From contig JBQLZQ010000001.1 of assembly GCA_052168355.1 (NCBI GenBank), forward strand, positions 1 through 64,000: a stretch of DNA of 64,000 nt. The letters are read 5' to 3'. This document shows positions 28,043 through 35,871 of this stretch, piece by piece. The translations under genes were made by a program, and so were the position numbers. Under the pieces are notes generated by a model, which made no database searches, was not told the DNA's origin, and worked only from the letters and a program-made list of their open reading frames with translations. Source of the stretch: JBQLZQ01 sp052168355. Lineage in GTDB: Bacteria > Pseudomonadota > Alphaproteobacteria > DSM-16000 > Inquilinaceae. Position 1 is the stretch's first letter; every line of letters begins with the position of its first letter.

Positions 28043-28725
28043 GCGGCGCGGGAGCGGGCTTCCCGCCCGATGCCATCGAGTTCCTCCGGGACCTCTCGCG
28101 AAACAACGACCGGGCCTGGTTCAAGGACCACCGGGATCGCTTCGAGGCGGCGTTGCGGGGACCGGCCGAACCGTTCCTGGATACGCTGGCGGCGGCCCTG
28201 GAAGCGGAAACCGGGCGCCCGTTCGCCGGCAAGATCTTCAAGATTCACCGCGACGTCCGGTTCTCCCGCGACAAGACGCCCTACAACGTCCATCTGCGGC
28301 TGGCGCTGTGGGCGACCCAACCGGAGTCCCGCCCGACCGGGGACCGGCCCGGCTTCTACCTGTCGCTCGAACCCGCCACCCTCACGGTGGGAACCGGCCT
28401 GTTCAGCTTTTCCAAGCCGATGCTCGAGAGGTACCGTGCCGCCATCCTCGACGATGTGGAGGGAGGCCGCCTGGCCGATGTGATCGACGGCCTGACGAAG
28501 GCGGGCATGCGGCTGCACCCGCCCGAACTCAAGCGGGTGCCGGCCGATATCGACCCGTCCCATGGGCGGGCCGACCTGCTGCGCCGCAAGAGCCTCGCCG
28601 TCTGGAGCGACCTGCCGGCCGCGGCCGCCATCGGACCCGAGGCGGCCGGACGCTGCGTTGACCGGTTCAGGGCGGTGATGCCGGTCTACGCCTTCCTGGA
28701 CGCGCTGGGCGACCCTGCGTTCTGA
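28039..28725 (+). CDS. DUF2461 (TIGR02453-type) protein
   Basis: A 228-residue protein of the DUF2461 family, function unknown. The diagnostic segments are the opening FPPDAIEFLRDLSRNNDRAWF, KIFKIHRDVRFSRDKTPYNVHLRL in the middle (RDVRFSRDKTPYN), GFYLSLEP, and ELKRVPADIDPSH-ADLLRRKSLAVW near the end. The arginine and aspartate clusters around FSRDKTPYN suggest a binding or catalytic site, but no activity is known to me. GTG 28039 overlaps the TfoX-like stop. The last 40 bp overlap the 3' end of the convergent EamA gene. Confidence 0.88.
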   Translation: MSGAGAGFPPDAIEFLRDLSRNNDRAWFKDHRDRFEAALRGPAEPFLDTLAAALEAETGRPFAGKIFKIHRDVRFSRDKTPYNVHLRLALWATQPESRPTGDRPGFYLSLEPATLTVGTGLFSFSKPMLERYRAAILDDVEGGRLADVIDGLTKAGMRLHPPELKRVPADIDPSHGRADLLRRKSLAVWSDLPAAAAIGPEAAGRCVDRFRAVMPVYAFLDALGDPAF

Positions 28726-29642
28726 GACGCGCGCCGGCGCAGGCTGGCGACGGCGACACCCGGAACGATCAGGGTCAGTCCGATGGCGTGGAAAAGCTCG
28801 AACCGCTCCCCCAGGAAGATCACCGCCAGACCGGCGCCGTAGACCGGCATCAGATACATGAACGGCCCCGCCCGGCTGGGTCCGATCAGCGCCACGCCCT
28901 TCTGATAGCTGGAGAACGCCAGGACCGAGGCGACCAGCGCCACGGCGGCGATGCTGACCAGCGCGTCCGCGGTGAACCGCACGGGGGATCCCAGAAGGGT
29001 TTCGGCGGCATAGAACGGCGCCAGACAGATCACCCCGGCGGCGGCGATTGCGGCGAACAGAGGGATGGTCGGCATGCCGAGGGAAAAGCGGCGAAGCAGC
29101 ACGGAGTAGATGGCCCAGCCGACCACCGCCCCCAGCACCCACAGATCGCCGATGTTGACGTCGAGGGTCAGGATGGCGGCCGGCCGGCCGGCGGTCAGGA
29201 TGACGATCACGCCCAGCAGGGCCAGGGCGATGCCCGTCGCCTGCAGCGCCGTCACCCGCTCCCCCAGCCAGATGGCGGCGATGACCACGATCAAAACCGG
29301 CGACACCGCGTACAGCAGGCCGGCGTTGGTCGCCGTGGTGTGCTCCAGACCGATATAGACGAAGCTGCCGCAGACCCCCATGCCGATCGCGCCCAGCACA
29401 AGCACCGCCCGCCATTCCCGGCGCAACGTCGGCAGATGGCGGCGCAGGCCGCTCCAGGCGAACGGCAGCAGGATCAGAAAGGCCAAAAGCCAGCGCCAGA
29501 AGGCCAGTCCCACGGGCGGTACGGCATCGCTGGCCGCCCGCCCTATGACCACATTGCTGGCCATGAACAGCGGCGCCAGCATCAGGAGGATGTAAGCCGT
29601 CCCGGCCTGGCGTTTCGCCGTGACGGTGTCGGAAACGGTCAT
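28686..29642 (-). CDS. EamA/DMT-family transporter
   Basis: A 318-residue inner-membrane protein with ten predicted helices in two EamA repeats (residues about 15-145 and 165-300), typical of drug/metabolite exporters. Features include the Gly/Pro-rich helix PLFMASNVVIGRAAS, YIGLEHTTATNAGLLYAVSPVLI in the first repeat (the conserved end of repeat one) and GPSRAGPFMYLMPVYG in the second. Its place as the last gene after a MocR regulator, PaiB-like protein and pyridoxal kinase suggests transport of a B6 vitamer or related metabolite, but that is inferred only from context. ATG 29642 lies 41 nt after pdxY. Confidence 0.85.
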   Translation of the reverse strand: MTVSDTVTAKRQAGTAYILLMLAPLFMASNVVIGRAASDAVPPVGLAFWRWLLAFLILLPFAWSGLRRHLPTLRREWRAVLVLGAIGMGVCGSFVYIGLEHTTATNAGLLYAVSPVLIVVIAAIWLGERVTALQATGIALALLGVIVILTAGRPAAILTLDVNIGDLWVLGAVVGWAIYSVLLRRFSLGMPTIPLFAAIAAAGVICLAPFYAAETLLGSPVRFTADALVSIAAVALVASVLAFSSYQKGVALIGPSRAGPFMYLMPVYGAGLAVIFLGERFELFHAIGLTLIVPGVAVASLRRRASQNAGSPSASRKA

Positions 29643-29683
29643 CGGCGGGCTTTCTTGCAAATCGGAAGACGAGCGACGTCGTA

Positions 29684-30535
29684 TCAGCGCAGGCGGGCCA
29701 CCGGAAAGCGGTCCGGCGGATCGGCGATCACGTCCTGCGCGGCGATCAGCTGGATCTCCCGCGTGCCGGCCTTGACCGTTTCCTCCATGATGGCGAAGAC
29801 CGACGCCACCGCGCGGCTGAGCGCCATGGCGGCATCGCGCCCTTTGAGAAAATGGGCCAGAAACAGGGCGGCGATGACATCGCCTGTGCCGTTGACCCTG
29901 GCCGGCAGCAAGGGGGTGCCGACCAGCCACGCCCCTTCCCCGCTGGCAACCAGGACCTCGACCGTCTCCAGCGGATTGTCCGTGCGGCGCAGGCTGGTGA
30001 CCACGACAATCTCAGGCCCGGTGGCCCGCAACCGGTCGGCCGCCAGCAGCACGCTGTCGAGATCGGTCACCGGTGCCCCCGTCAGAAACTCCAGCTCGAA
30101 CTGGTTGGGGGTGACAATGTCGGCGGCGGGCACGGCGCGGTCGCGGATGAAGTCCGGCAATCCGGCGCGCACGTAAAAGCCGCTGTCCACATCACCCATG
30201 ACCGGGTCGCAGCAATAGAGCGGTTCGGGGGCGGCCCGCCGGACCCGGGCGACGGCGTCCAGGATCACCTCCCCGACCGGAACATCGCCCATATAGCCGC
30301 TCAAGACCGCGTCGCAATCGGCCAGGATCCCATTGCGGTCGAGGCCGGCGATCACATCGGCCACATCGGCCGCCGGCAGCACCGAGCCGCCGAAATGGCC
30401 GTAGCTGGGATTGTTGGAGAAATGGACGGTGATCACCGGCCACACCGAAAATCCCAGCCGCTGCAGCGGAAAGACGGCCGCGCTGTTGCCGACATGACCA
30501 TAGGCGACAGTGGATTGGATCGACAGAATGTTCAC
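29684..30535 (-). CDS. pdxY: Pyridoxal kinase
   Basis: PdxY phosphorylates pyridoxal with ATP to pyridoxal 5'-phosphate in the salvage pathway. The 283-residue ribokinase-fold protein starts with LSIQSTVAYGHVGNSAA, contains HFSNNPSYGHFGG (lid region), YCCDPVMGDVDSGFYV, TPNQFELEFLTG and the C-terminal anion-hole motif ARVNGTGDVIAALFLAHFL with the catalytic Asp of GTGD. These are the PdxY/PdxK signatures. Its start overlaps the PaiB-like stop as ATGA. The operon is headed by a MocR-type regulator, the protein class that controls pdxK or PLP synthesis elsewhere. Confidence 0.93.
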   Translation of the reverse strand: MNILSIQSTVAYGHVGNSAAVFPLQRLGFSVWPVITVHFSNNPSYGHFGGSVLPAADVADVIAGLDRNGILADCDAVLSGYMGDVPVGEVILDAVARVRRAAPEPLYCCDPVMGDVDSGFYVRAGLPDFIRDRAVPAADIVTPNQFELEFLTGAPVTDLDSVLLAADRLRATGPEIVVVTSLRRTDNPLETVEVLVASGEGAWLVGTPLLPARVNGTGDVIAALFLAHFLKGRDAAMALSRAVASVFAIMEETVKAGTREIQLIAAQDVIADPPDRFPVARLR

Positions 30536-31167
30536 TTGGCCGTCGCCTTAAGGTCGGTCGCAACCCGCGCCATCAGGTCGGCCACCGCCAGCCCGTCGGC
30601 ATCGCCTTCGCGCCGCAGCCCGGCGACGACGCCGGCCCGATCGGCTGCCGATTTGTTCTGGTTCAATTTCCGTTTTCCTTCGATCCGGTCGATCACGATT
30701 TCGATGCCGACGATGCCGTTCAATTGCCGGCGGGTGAAGTCGGGCGGCAATTCGTCCAGGGACCAGGGGTCGGGACGGGCGGTTTCGTGGTTGGCCGCCA
30801 GCGCATCGACCAGCCGGCGCAGCGCCTCGGGATCGTGAACGGTACGGGCCCGCCCATGGACGTGGACGGCGACGTAGTTCCAGGTCGGGACGTTGGGCGT
30901 GCCGGCGTACCAGCGGGGCGACACATAGGCGTGCGCACCGCTGAACACCGCGATGGCGTCTCCCGCCGCCTCGATCGCCCGCCAATGCGGGTTGGCCTTG
31001 GCGACGTGGCACGTCAGAAGGCCGCTCTCGGCGTCCAGCAGGAACGGAACATGGGTGATCAGCGGCCCGTCGGGACCGGCCGAGATCAGCAGTCCGAAAT
31101 TGTGATCGCGGACGGTCGCCAGATTGTCCAGGTCATCGGCAACCGCGAAGGCTGGCGGCGTGTACAT
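30532..31167 (-). CDS. FMN-binding negative regulator family protein (PaiB-like)
   Basis: A 211-residue split-barrel flavin-binding protein of the PaiB/FMN_bind_2 family. Segments visible are YTPPAFAVADDLDNLATVRDHNFGLL at the start (in two parts), THVPFLLD, LTCHVAKANPHWRAI, VFSGAHAYVSPRWYA, PTWNYVAVHVHGRARTV and the closing IEGKRKLNQNKSAADRAGV, which is a strong family signature. Homologues are called transcriptional regulators in Bacillus, but the pyridoxamine-phosphate-oxidase-like fold makes a flavoenzyme or B6-related role possible next to pdxY. It starts 1 nt after the MocR regulator and overlaps pdxY. Confidence 0.88.
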   Translation of the reverse strand: MYTPPAFAVADDLDNLATVRDHNFGLLISAGPDGPLITHVPFLLDAESGLLTCHVAKANPHWRAIEAAGDAIAVFSGAHAYVSPRWYAGTPNVPTWNYVAVHVHGRARTVHDPEALRRLVDALAANHETARPDPWSLDELPPDFTRRQLNGIVGIEIVIDRIEGKRKLNQNKSAADRAGVVAGLRREGDADGLAVADLMARVATDLKATAK

Positions 31168-31168
31168 A

Positions 31169-32548
31169 TCAGGCCACCGCCAGGCAGGGTTCCGGCGTCT
31201 GGCGCAGCAGACCGGTGATCACCGACAATGCCTGTTCCAGTTCCGCCAGGTCGGCGGTGGCGCTGACGCTGAGCCGGACGGCGTGGGGCGTCTCCATCCG
31301 TCCGGGCACGAACATCTCGGTCGGGGTCACCGACACGCCGCCGGCCCGCGCCGCCGCCACCATGTCCTGCGCCCGCCAGGGTTCCGGCAGGTTTAACCAG
31401 ACATGAAAGCTGGCCGGCGCCGATTGGTACGAGAATCCGTTCAGCAGGCGGGCGGCGACGGCCTGCCGCGTCTCGACATCCTGGCGGATGCGGGCGGCCA
31501 GCCGGTCGGCCGTGCCGTCGGCGATCCAGCGGGCCACGATCTCCGCCTCGATCGGCGGGGCCATCCAGTTGAGAGCCCGCGCCGCCGCGCTGAACCGGCC
31601 GATACGATCGGGCGGCACGGCCGCGAACCCGGTGCGCAGGCTGGGGGCCAGGCTTTTCGACGCGGCCAGAATGTAGATGCTCCGTTCGGGCGCAAAGGCG
31701 GACAGCGGCGGCGGGTCCTTGGCCAGAAAGCCGTAGACGTCGTCCTCCACGATGGTGACGCCATGGGTGCGCGCGATCTCGGCGATGGCGCGCCGGCGCT
31801 CCAACGGCATGATGGCCGCCGTCGGGTTGTGGATGGTCGGCATGGTGTACAGCATGCGGGACCCGGTCGCCCGGCACGCCGCCTCGAAGGCATCGGGCAG
31901 CATCCCCTGCCCGTCCATGGCCACCGGCTTCAGGGTCAGGCGCTGAAGACCGGCCAGGGCCCGCGTCCCTGACCATGTCAGGTCCTCCACCATGACCACG
32001 TCGCCCGGGTCGGTCAGCCCCATCAGGGCCGCGGCGATGGCGTGCTCCGCGCCACTGGTCACCAGCACCCGGTCGGCCTGCACGGTCAGCCCGCGCCGGC
32101 CGATCCAGGCGGCACCGGCTTCCCGATGCGACCAGCGGCCGGTGTGCGCCTGATAGTTCATCAGCGTCGACAGATCATTGGATCGGGACAAATCCGCCAG
32201 GGCGGTGGCGAACTCCGGCGCCGACAGATGCGCCGGCGGCCGGTTGATCCCAAGCTCCAGGCACTGGGACTCGGCCAGACCCGGCATCGCCAGGGTCGCG
32301 GACGAACGGGCGCCGGGCCGCACGAAACTGCCGCGCCCGACCTCTCCGACCAGCAGCCCGCGCCGTTCCGCCTCGGCATAGGCGCGGCTGACCGTGCCGA
32401 CGGTTACCTTCAGCGTCCAGGCCAGGTCCCGATGGGTCGGCAGCCGCTCCCCGGCCATCAGCCGCCCCGCGTAGATATCCTCCGCCAGGGCATCGGCGAT
32501 TTTCATGTATTTCGGACCCGGCCGATCCGCGAGCTTGGGTAACCACAT
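31169..32548 (-). CDS. MocR/PdxR-type regulator: GntR DNA-binding domain fused to aminotransferase domain
   Basis: A 459-residue PLP-sensing transcription factor. The N-terminal GntR winged helix (about 10-85: YMKIADALAEDIYAGRLMAGERLPTHRD..., recognition part TVGTVSRAYAEAERRGLL) joins a fold-type-I aminotransferase domain with VTSGAEHAIAAAL, PTIHNPTAAIMP, VEDDVYGFLAKDPP and the PLP-lysine region LAASKSLAPSLRTGF. ATG 32548 is supported by AGGGAG about 8 nt upstream and by a promoter at 32583-32611; an in-frame start at 32575 would lie on the predicted transcription start. It heads an operon with PaiB-like, pdxY and EamA genes, so it probably controls B6 salvage in the manner of PtsJ/PdxR. Confidence 0.9.
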   Translation of the reverse strand: MWLPKLADRPGPKYMKIADALAEDIYAGRLMAGERLPTHRDLAWTLKVTVGTVSRAYAEAERRGLLVGEVGRGSFVRPGARSSATLAMPGLAESQCLELGINRPPAHLSAPEFATALADLSRSNDLSTLMNYQAHTGRWSHREAGAAWIGRRGLTVQADRVLVTSGAEHAIAAALMGLTDPGDVVMVEDLTWSGTRALAGLQRLTLKPVAMDGQGMLPDAFEAACRATGSRMLYTMPTIHNPTAAIMPLERRRAIAEIARTHGVTIVEDDVYGFLAKDPPPLSAFAPERSIYILAASKSLAPSLRTGFAAVPPDRIGRFSAAARALNWMAPPIEAEIVARWIADGTADRLAARIRQDVETRQAVAARLLNGFSYQSAPASFHVWLNLPEPWRAQDMVAAARAGGVSVTPTEMFVPGRMETPHAVRLSVSATADLAELEQALSVITGLLRQTPEPCLAVA

Positions 32549-32582
32549 GGATTGTCTCCCTACAAAAGGGCGCAATGTCAGT

Positions 32583-32611
32583 ATTGTATGGCATTTCTAG
32601 AGATTTGTCTC
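32583..32611 (-). promoter_or_regulatory. Candidate promoter of the MocR-PaiB-pdxY-EamA operon
   Basis: Minus strand: -35 GAGACA (32611-32606), a 17-bp spacer, and -10 TACAAT (32588-32583). Transcription would begin near 32575, giving a leader of about 27 nt. Just downstream on the minus strand the related half-sites CATACAAT and TGACATTG lie about a turn apart and could be part of a MocR operator. Confidence 0.5.
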
Positions 32612-32705
32612 GAACGAATATGCATCCGGTGGACTCAATTCACCGCGGCGCCCGTCATCGGCCTTTAAGCCCCCATTAATTCGTTAGCTTGTAAATCATA
32701 GCCTT

Positions 32706-33122
32706 ATGGACGCTTCGCGCTCAAACGACTCCGCGACCCCGGTTCGCCCTGCTCTTCCCGAGGAAAAAGGGTCATGGCGCGACCTGCGGCCGGCCGCCGC
32801 CCTGCTGGTTGCGACCCTGGTCGTGATGACGATCATGACCTTTCGACCGGCCCCGGGGGCGGAACAGCTGGTTGCCGTGTTCCCGCCCTGGCTGTCCCTG
32901 GATCAGGCGATCGGCCGCATCGGCGCGGCCGGCGGCGTGGCAGTGCGGTCAGGGGCCATCGACAGCATCCTTCTGGCCCGGTCCGACGCGCCCGATTTCG
33001 CCAAGGCCCTTCGCCAGGCCGGCGCCTGGCTGGTCGCCGACCCTATCGTGTTGGGTGGTTGTTTTTCGCTAACGACGGCCAACGTCGGCTCGCGCCCAAA
33101 CTCCCCGAGTTCGAGGATCTAG
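32706..33122 (+). CDS. Small single-pass membrane protein, upstream partner of the MCP gene
   Basis: A 138-residue protein I cannot name. A cytoplasmic N-terminal tail (about 28 residues) is followed by one membrane helix (PAAALLVATLVVMTIMTF) and a compact periplasmic domain with FPPWLSLDQAIGRIGAAGG and ALRQAGAWLVADPIVLGGCF. The second half alternates Gly, Ala and hydrophobic residues like a small alpha/beta domain, and the single Cys comes near the end. It stops 4 nt before the MCP start codon, so the two are almost certainly one operon and may form one signalling unit. No catalytic motif is seen. Confidence 0.7.
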   Translation: MDASRSNDSATPVRPALPEEKGSWRDLRPAAALLVATLVVMTIMTFRPAPGAEQLVAVFPPWLSLDQAIGRIGAAGGVAVRSGAIDSILLARSDAPDFAKALRQAGAWLVADPIVLGGCFSLTTANVGSRPNSPSSRI

Positions 33123-33126
33123 AACC

Positions 33127-34584
33127 ATGGATATGCTGAATCGCATCCGAGCCTTCGCGGCGCGCTCCTTCGTGCTCTACCTTTGGGCCCACGTGCCGGT
33201 GGTCGCCGCCATGGGGATGCTGCTGGAGACCGACTGGCTGATGCCGGTGGCGATAACCGCGGTTCTGGCCGCCGTCACCACGATATCGTGGCGGGCCAAC
33301 GCCGAGGCGGCCGCCACCCGCTATGTCGCCGGCATCGCCTTGATCGCCATCATCGCGCTGATGGTCTATCAGCTCGCCGGGCATCCTTGGCAGATCGACA
33401 TGCACATGTACTTCTTTGCCGCCCTGGCCATGCAGACCGCGTTCTGCGACTGGCGGTCGATCCTGGTCGTCACGGTGGCCATCGCGCTGCACCATCTGAC
33501 CCTCAACTTCCTGCTGCCGGCCGCCGTGTTTCCGGACGGCACGGATCTGGCGCGCGTGGTGCTGCACGCCGTGATCGTGGTGTTAGAGGCCGCGGTCCTG
33601 ACCTGGCTGGCGCTGCGCCTGGTCGGCGCCTTCCGGCAGGCGCAAGAGGCCGTCGGCGAGGCGGAGGAGGCCTACCGAACGGTCGAGCGTCAGACGGCGG
33701 CACAGCGGGAAACCGAACGGCGGGTCGAGGAGGAAAAAAAGGAAACCCTGCGGCTTCTGGCCGCCGATTTCGAAAGCCAGGTCAAGGGCATCGTCGCCAA
33801 GGTGAATGGCGCGGCCGAAGAAATGCAGGATACCGCCCGTTCCATGTCGGGTATTGCCGAGGTGACCGGCGATCAGTCCAACGCCGTTGCCGACGCCTCG
33901 CGGCGGGCTTCTTCAAACGTCCAGATGGTGGCCGCCGCGACCGAGGAGCTGTCCAATTCGATCAGCGAGATCAGCACCCAGGTAACCCAATCGGGAACCA
34001 TCACCAGAGACGCCGTCGAACGGTCCGACACGGCCCGCTCGCAGATCCAGGAACTCGATCAGGCGGCGACCAAGATCGGCGAGATCATCGAGCTGATCAC
34101 GACCATCGCCAGCCAGACCAATCTGTTGGCCCTGAACGCGACGATCGAGGCGGCCCGCGCCGGCGACGCCGGCAAGGGGTTCGCGGTGGTCGCCGCCGAG
34201 GTCAAGAACCTGGCTACCCAGACCACCAAGGCGACGGAGGAGATCGCGGCTCAGATCACGGCCGTGCAGACCGCGACCCGCGATTCCGTCGGCTCCATCG
34301 ACGAGGTCAGCGAGATCATCGGCAAGTTGAGCGAGATGTCGGCGGCCATCGCCGCGGCCGTCGAGCAGCAGTCGGCCGCGACCGGGGAGATCGCCCGCAA
34401 CATCGAGGAGGCGCGCAACGACACCGGCCAGGTCTCCACCGCCACCGACGCCGTCAACCAGTCCATCGGCCAGACCGGCGCCGCCGCGACCCAGGTGCTT
34501 GGCGCCGCCGAACAGCTGTCCCGCCAATCGCAAGACCTGACGGTGCAGGTCGACCAGTTCATCAGCCAACTTCGCGCGAGCTAG
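33127..34584 (+). CDS. Methyl-accepting chemotaxis protein with multi-pass His-rich membrane sensor
   Basis: A 485-residue chemoreceptor lacking the usual two-helix/periplasmic-domain layout. Residues about 10-180 form five or six membrane segments with conserved-looking polar residues in HPWQIDMHMYFFAALAMQ and IALHHLTLNFLLPAAVF. A coiled linker (about 180-230) leads to the signalling domain, whose hairpin tip is recognisable in EIIELITTIASQTNLLALN and ATIEAARAGDAGKGFAVVA. There is no HAMP domain. The methylation helices are Ala/Glu rich. The ligand is unknown; the His/Asp/Met cluster in the membrane could bind a metal or heme, but this is a guess. It is encoded 4 nt after a small membrane protein. 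Confidence 0.88.
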   Translation: MDMLNRIRAFAARSFVLYLWAHVPVVAAMGMLLETDWLMPVAITAVLAAVTTISWRANAEAAATRYVAGIALIAIIALMVYQLAGHPWQIDMHMYFFAALAMQTAFCDWRSILVVTVAIALHHLTLNFLLPAAVFPDGTDLARVVLHAVIVVLEAAVLTWLALRLVGAFRQAQEAVGEAEEAYRTVERQTAAQRETERRVEEEKKETLRLLAADFESQVKGIVAKVNGAAEEMQDTARSMSGIAEVTGDQSNAVADASRRASSNVQMVAAATEELSNSISEISTQVTQSGTITRDAVERSDTARSQIQELDQAATKIGEIIELITTIASQTNLLALNATIEAARAGDAGKGFAVVAAEVKNLATQTTKATEEIAAQITAVQTATRDSVGSIDEVSEIIGKLSEMSAAIAAAVEQQSAATGEIARNIEEARNDTGQVSTATDAVNQSIGQTGAAATQVLGAAEQLSRQSQDLTVQVDQFISQLRAS

Positions 34585-34632
34585 GGGTCCGAATCACACC
34601 ACGACCGGCGGCGGGCGCCGGGCAGCCCGCCG

Positions 34633-35853
34633 TTACGCTTGCGAGGTGCGAACCTTGACTTCCGATGTCAGCGTCCGGTGCACGGGGCACTTGTCGGCGA
34701 TCTCCATCAGCCTGGCCTGCTGATCGGGATCCAGGGGGCCGGTGAACGCGATGACACGGGTGACCTGGTCGATCCTACCTTCCCTGGTTTCGCAGTCGGC
34801 GCAATCCTGGGCGTGGATGCGGTCGTGGCGCAGGGTGACGCGGACCTTCTCCAGCGGCCAGCCCTTGCGATCGGCATACATCCGCACCGTCATGGCGGTA
34901 CAGGCCCCCAGACCGGCCAGCACAAGATCATAGGGGCCGGGACCGGTGTCGGTGCCGCCCACCGACACCGGCTCGTCGGCCAGCAAGCGATGGCGTCCGG
35001 CCGCCACGGCCTGCTGGAAGGCGCCGTTACGGGTTTCCTCCACGACCACGGCGCCGTCCTCGGCCTGGAGCGCCGAAGCCTCGGCCGCGTTTCCACCGAT
35101 ATAGCGGGACGCCCAGGCGGCGAGGACCGCGGCGACATATTCGGCGTCGGCCCGACGCGACAGCAGATGGTCCGCATCGTCGAGGGAGATAAAGCTTTTG
35201 GGGTGCTTGGCGGCATCGTAGATCAGCCGCGCGTTCTCCACGCCCACGGTGGCGTCGCGCGGCGCGTGAAAGATGACCAGCGGCTTTCCCAGCCGGGCGA
35301 TGCGCGCCGTCTGGTTCTGCTCGGCGATGTCGTCCAGGAACTGCTTTTGAATCCGAAAGGGCCGGCCGACCAGCGTCACCTCGGCCTCGCCCTTTTCCTC
35401 GATCTCGGCACGATGGGCATCGAACAGATGTGCCACATGCCCCGGGTCGAACGGGGCGCCGATGGTCGCCACGGCCCGGATCTCCGGCACGTCGCCGGCG
35501 GCGGCCAGCACCGCGGCCCCTCCCAGGCTGTGACCGATGATGATCTTCGGCGCCTCGAGCGTGCTGCGCATGTGGTCGATGGCCGCGCGCAAGTCGCCGA
35601 CATTGGAGGAAAAGTTGGTGTTGGCGAATTCGCCGTCGCTGGCGCCAAGTCCGGTAAAATCGAACCGCAGCACCGCGATGCCGGCCTCGGTCAGGGACTG
35701 GGCGATGCGTCCGGCGGCGAAGATGTCCTTGGTACAGGTAAAACAATGGGCAAACAGGGCATAGGCCCGCACGGGTCCGGCCGGGCGGTCCAGCCGGGCC
35801 GCAAGCGGATGGCCAAGTGCGCCGGAGAAAGTAATTTTTTCCATTTTTCCCAA
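34633..35853 (-). CDS. Alpha/beta-hydrolase fused to OsmC-type peroxidase domain
   Basis: A 406-residue two-domain protein. Residues 1-255 are an alpha/beta-hydrolase with the nucleophile elbow IIGHSLGGAAVL, an oxyanion region near FAHCFTCTKD, and a late Asp/His pair in HAPRDATVGV and LDDADHLLSRR. Residues about 265-406 are an OsmC/Ohr-like domain with the two redox cysteines in LGACTAMTVRMYAD and DKCPVHRTLTSEV. The pairing suggests hydrolysis of an esterified hydroperoxide followed by thiol reduction; that mechanism is inferred. The TTG at 35853 has GGAGGG exactly 7 nt upstream and is preferred over ATG 35844, which is too far from it. Confidence 0.88.
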   Translation of the reverse strand: MGKMEKITFSGALGHPLAARLDRPAGPVRAYALFAHCFTCTKDIFAAGRIAQSLTEAGIAVLRFDFTGLGASDGEFANTNFSSNVGDLRAAIDHMRSTLEAPKIIIGHSLGGAAVLAAAGDVPEIRAVATIGAPFDPGHVAHLFDAHRAEIEEKGEAEVTLVGRPFRIQKQFLDDIAEQNQTARIARLGKPLVIFHAPRDATVGVENARLIYDAAKHPKSFISLDDADHLLSRRADAEYVAAVLAAWASRYIGGNAAEASALQAEDGAVVVEETRNGAFQQAVAAGRHRLLADEPVSVGGTDTGPGPYDLVLAGLGACTAMTVRMYADRKGWPLEKVRVTLRHDRIHAQDCADCETREGRIDQVTRVIAFTGPLDPDQQARLMEIADKCPVHRTLTSEVKVRTSQA

Positions 35854-35871
35854 TGATCTACCCTCCTTCGC

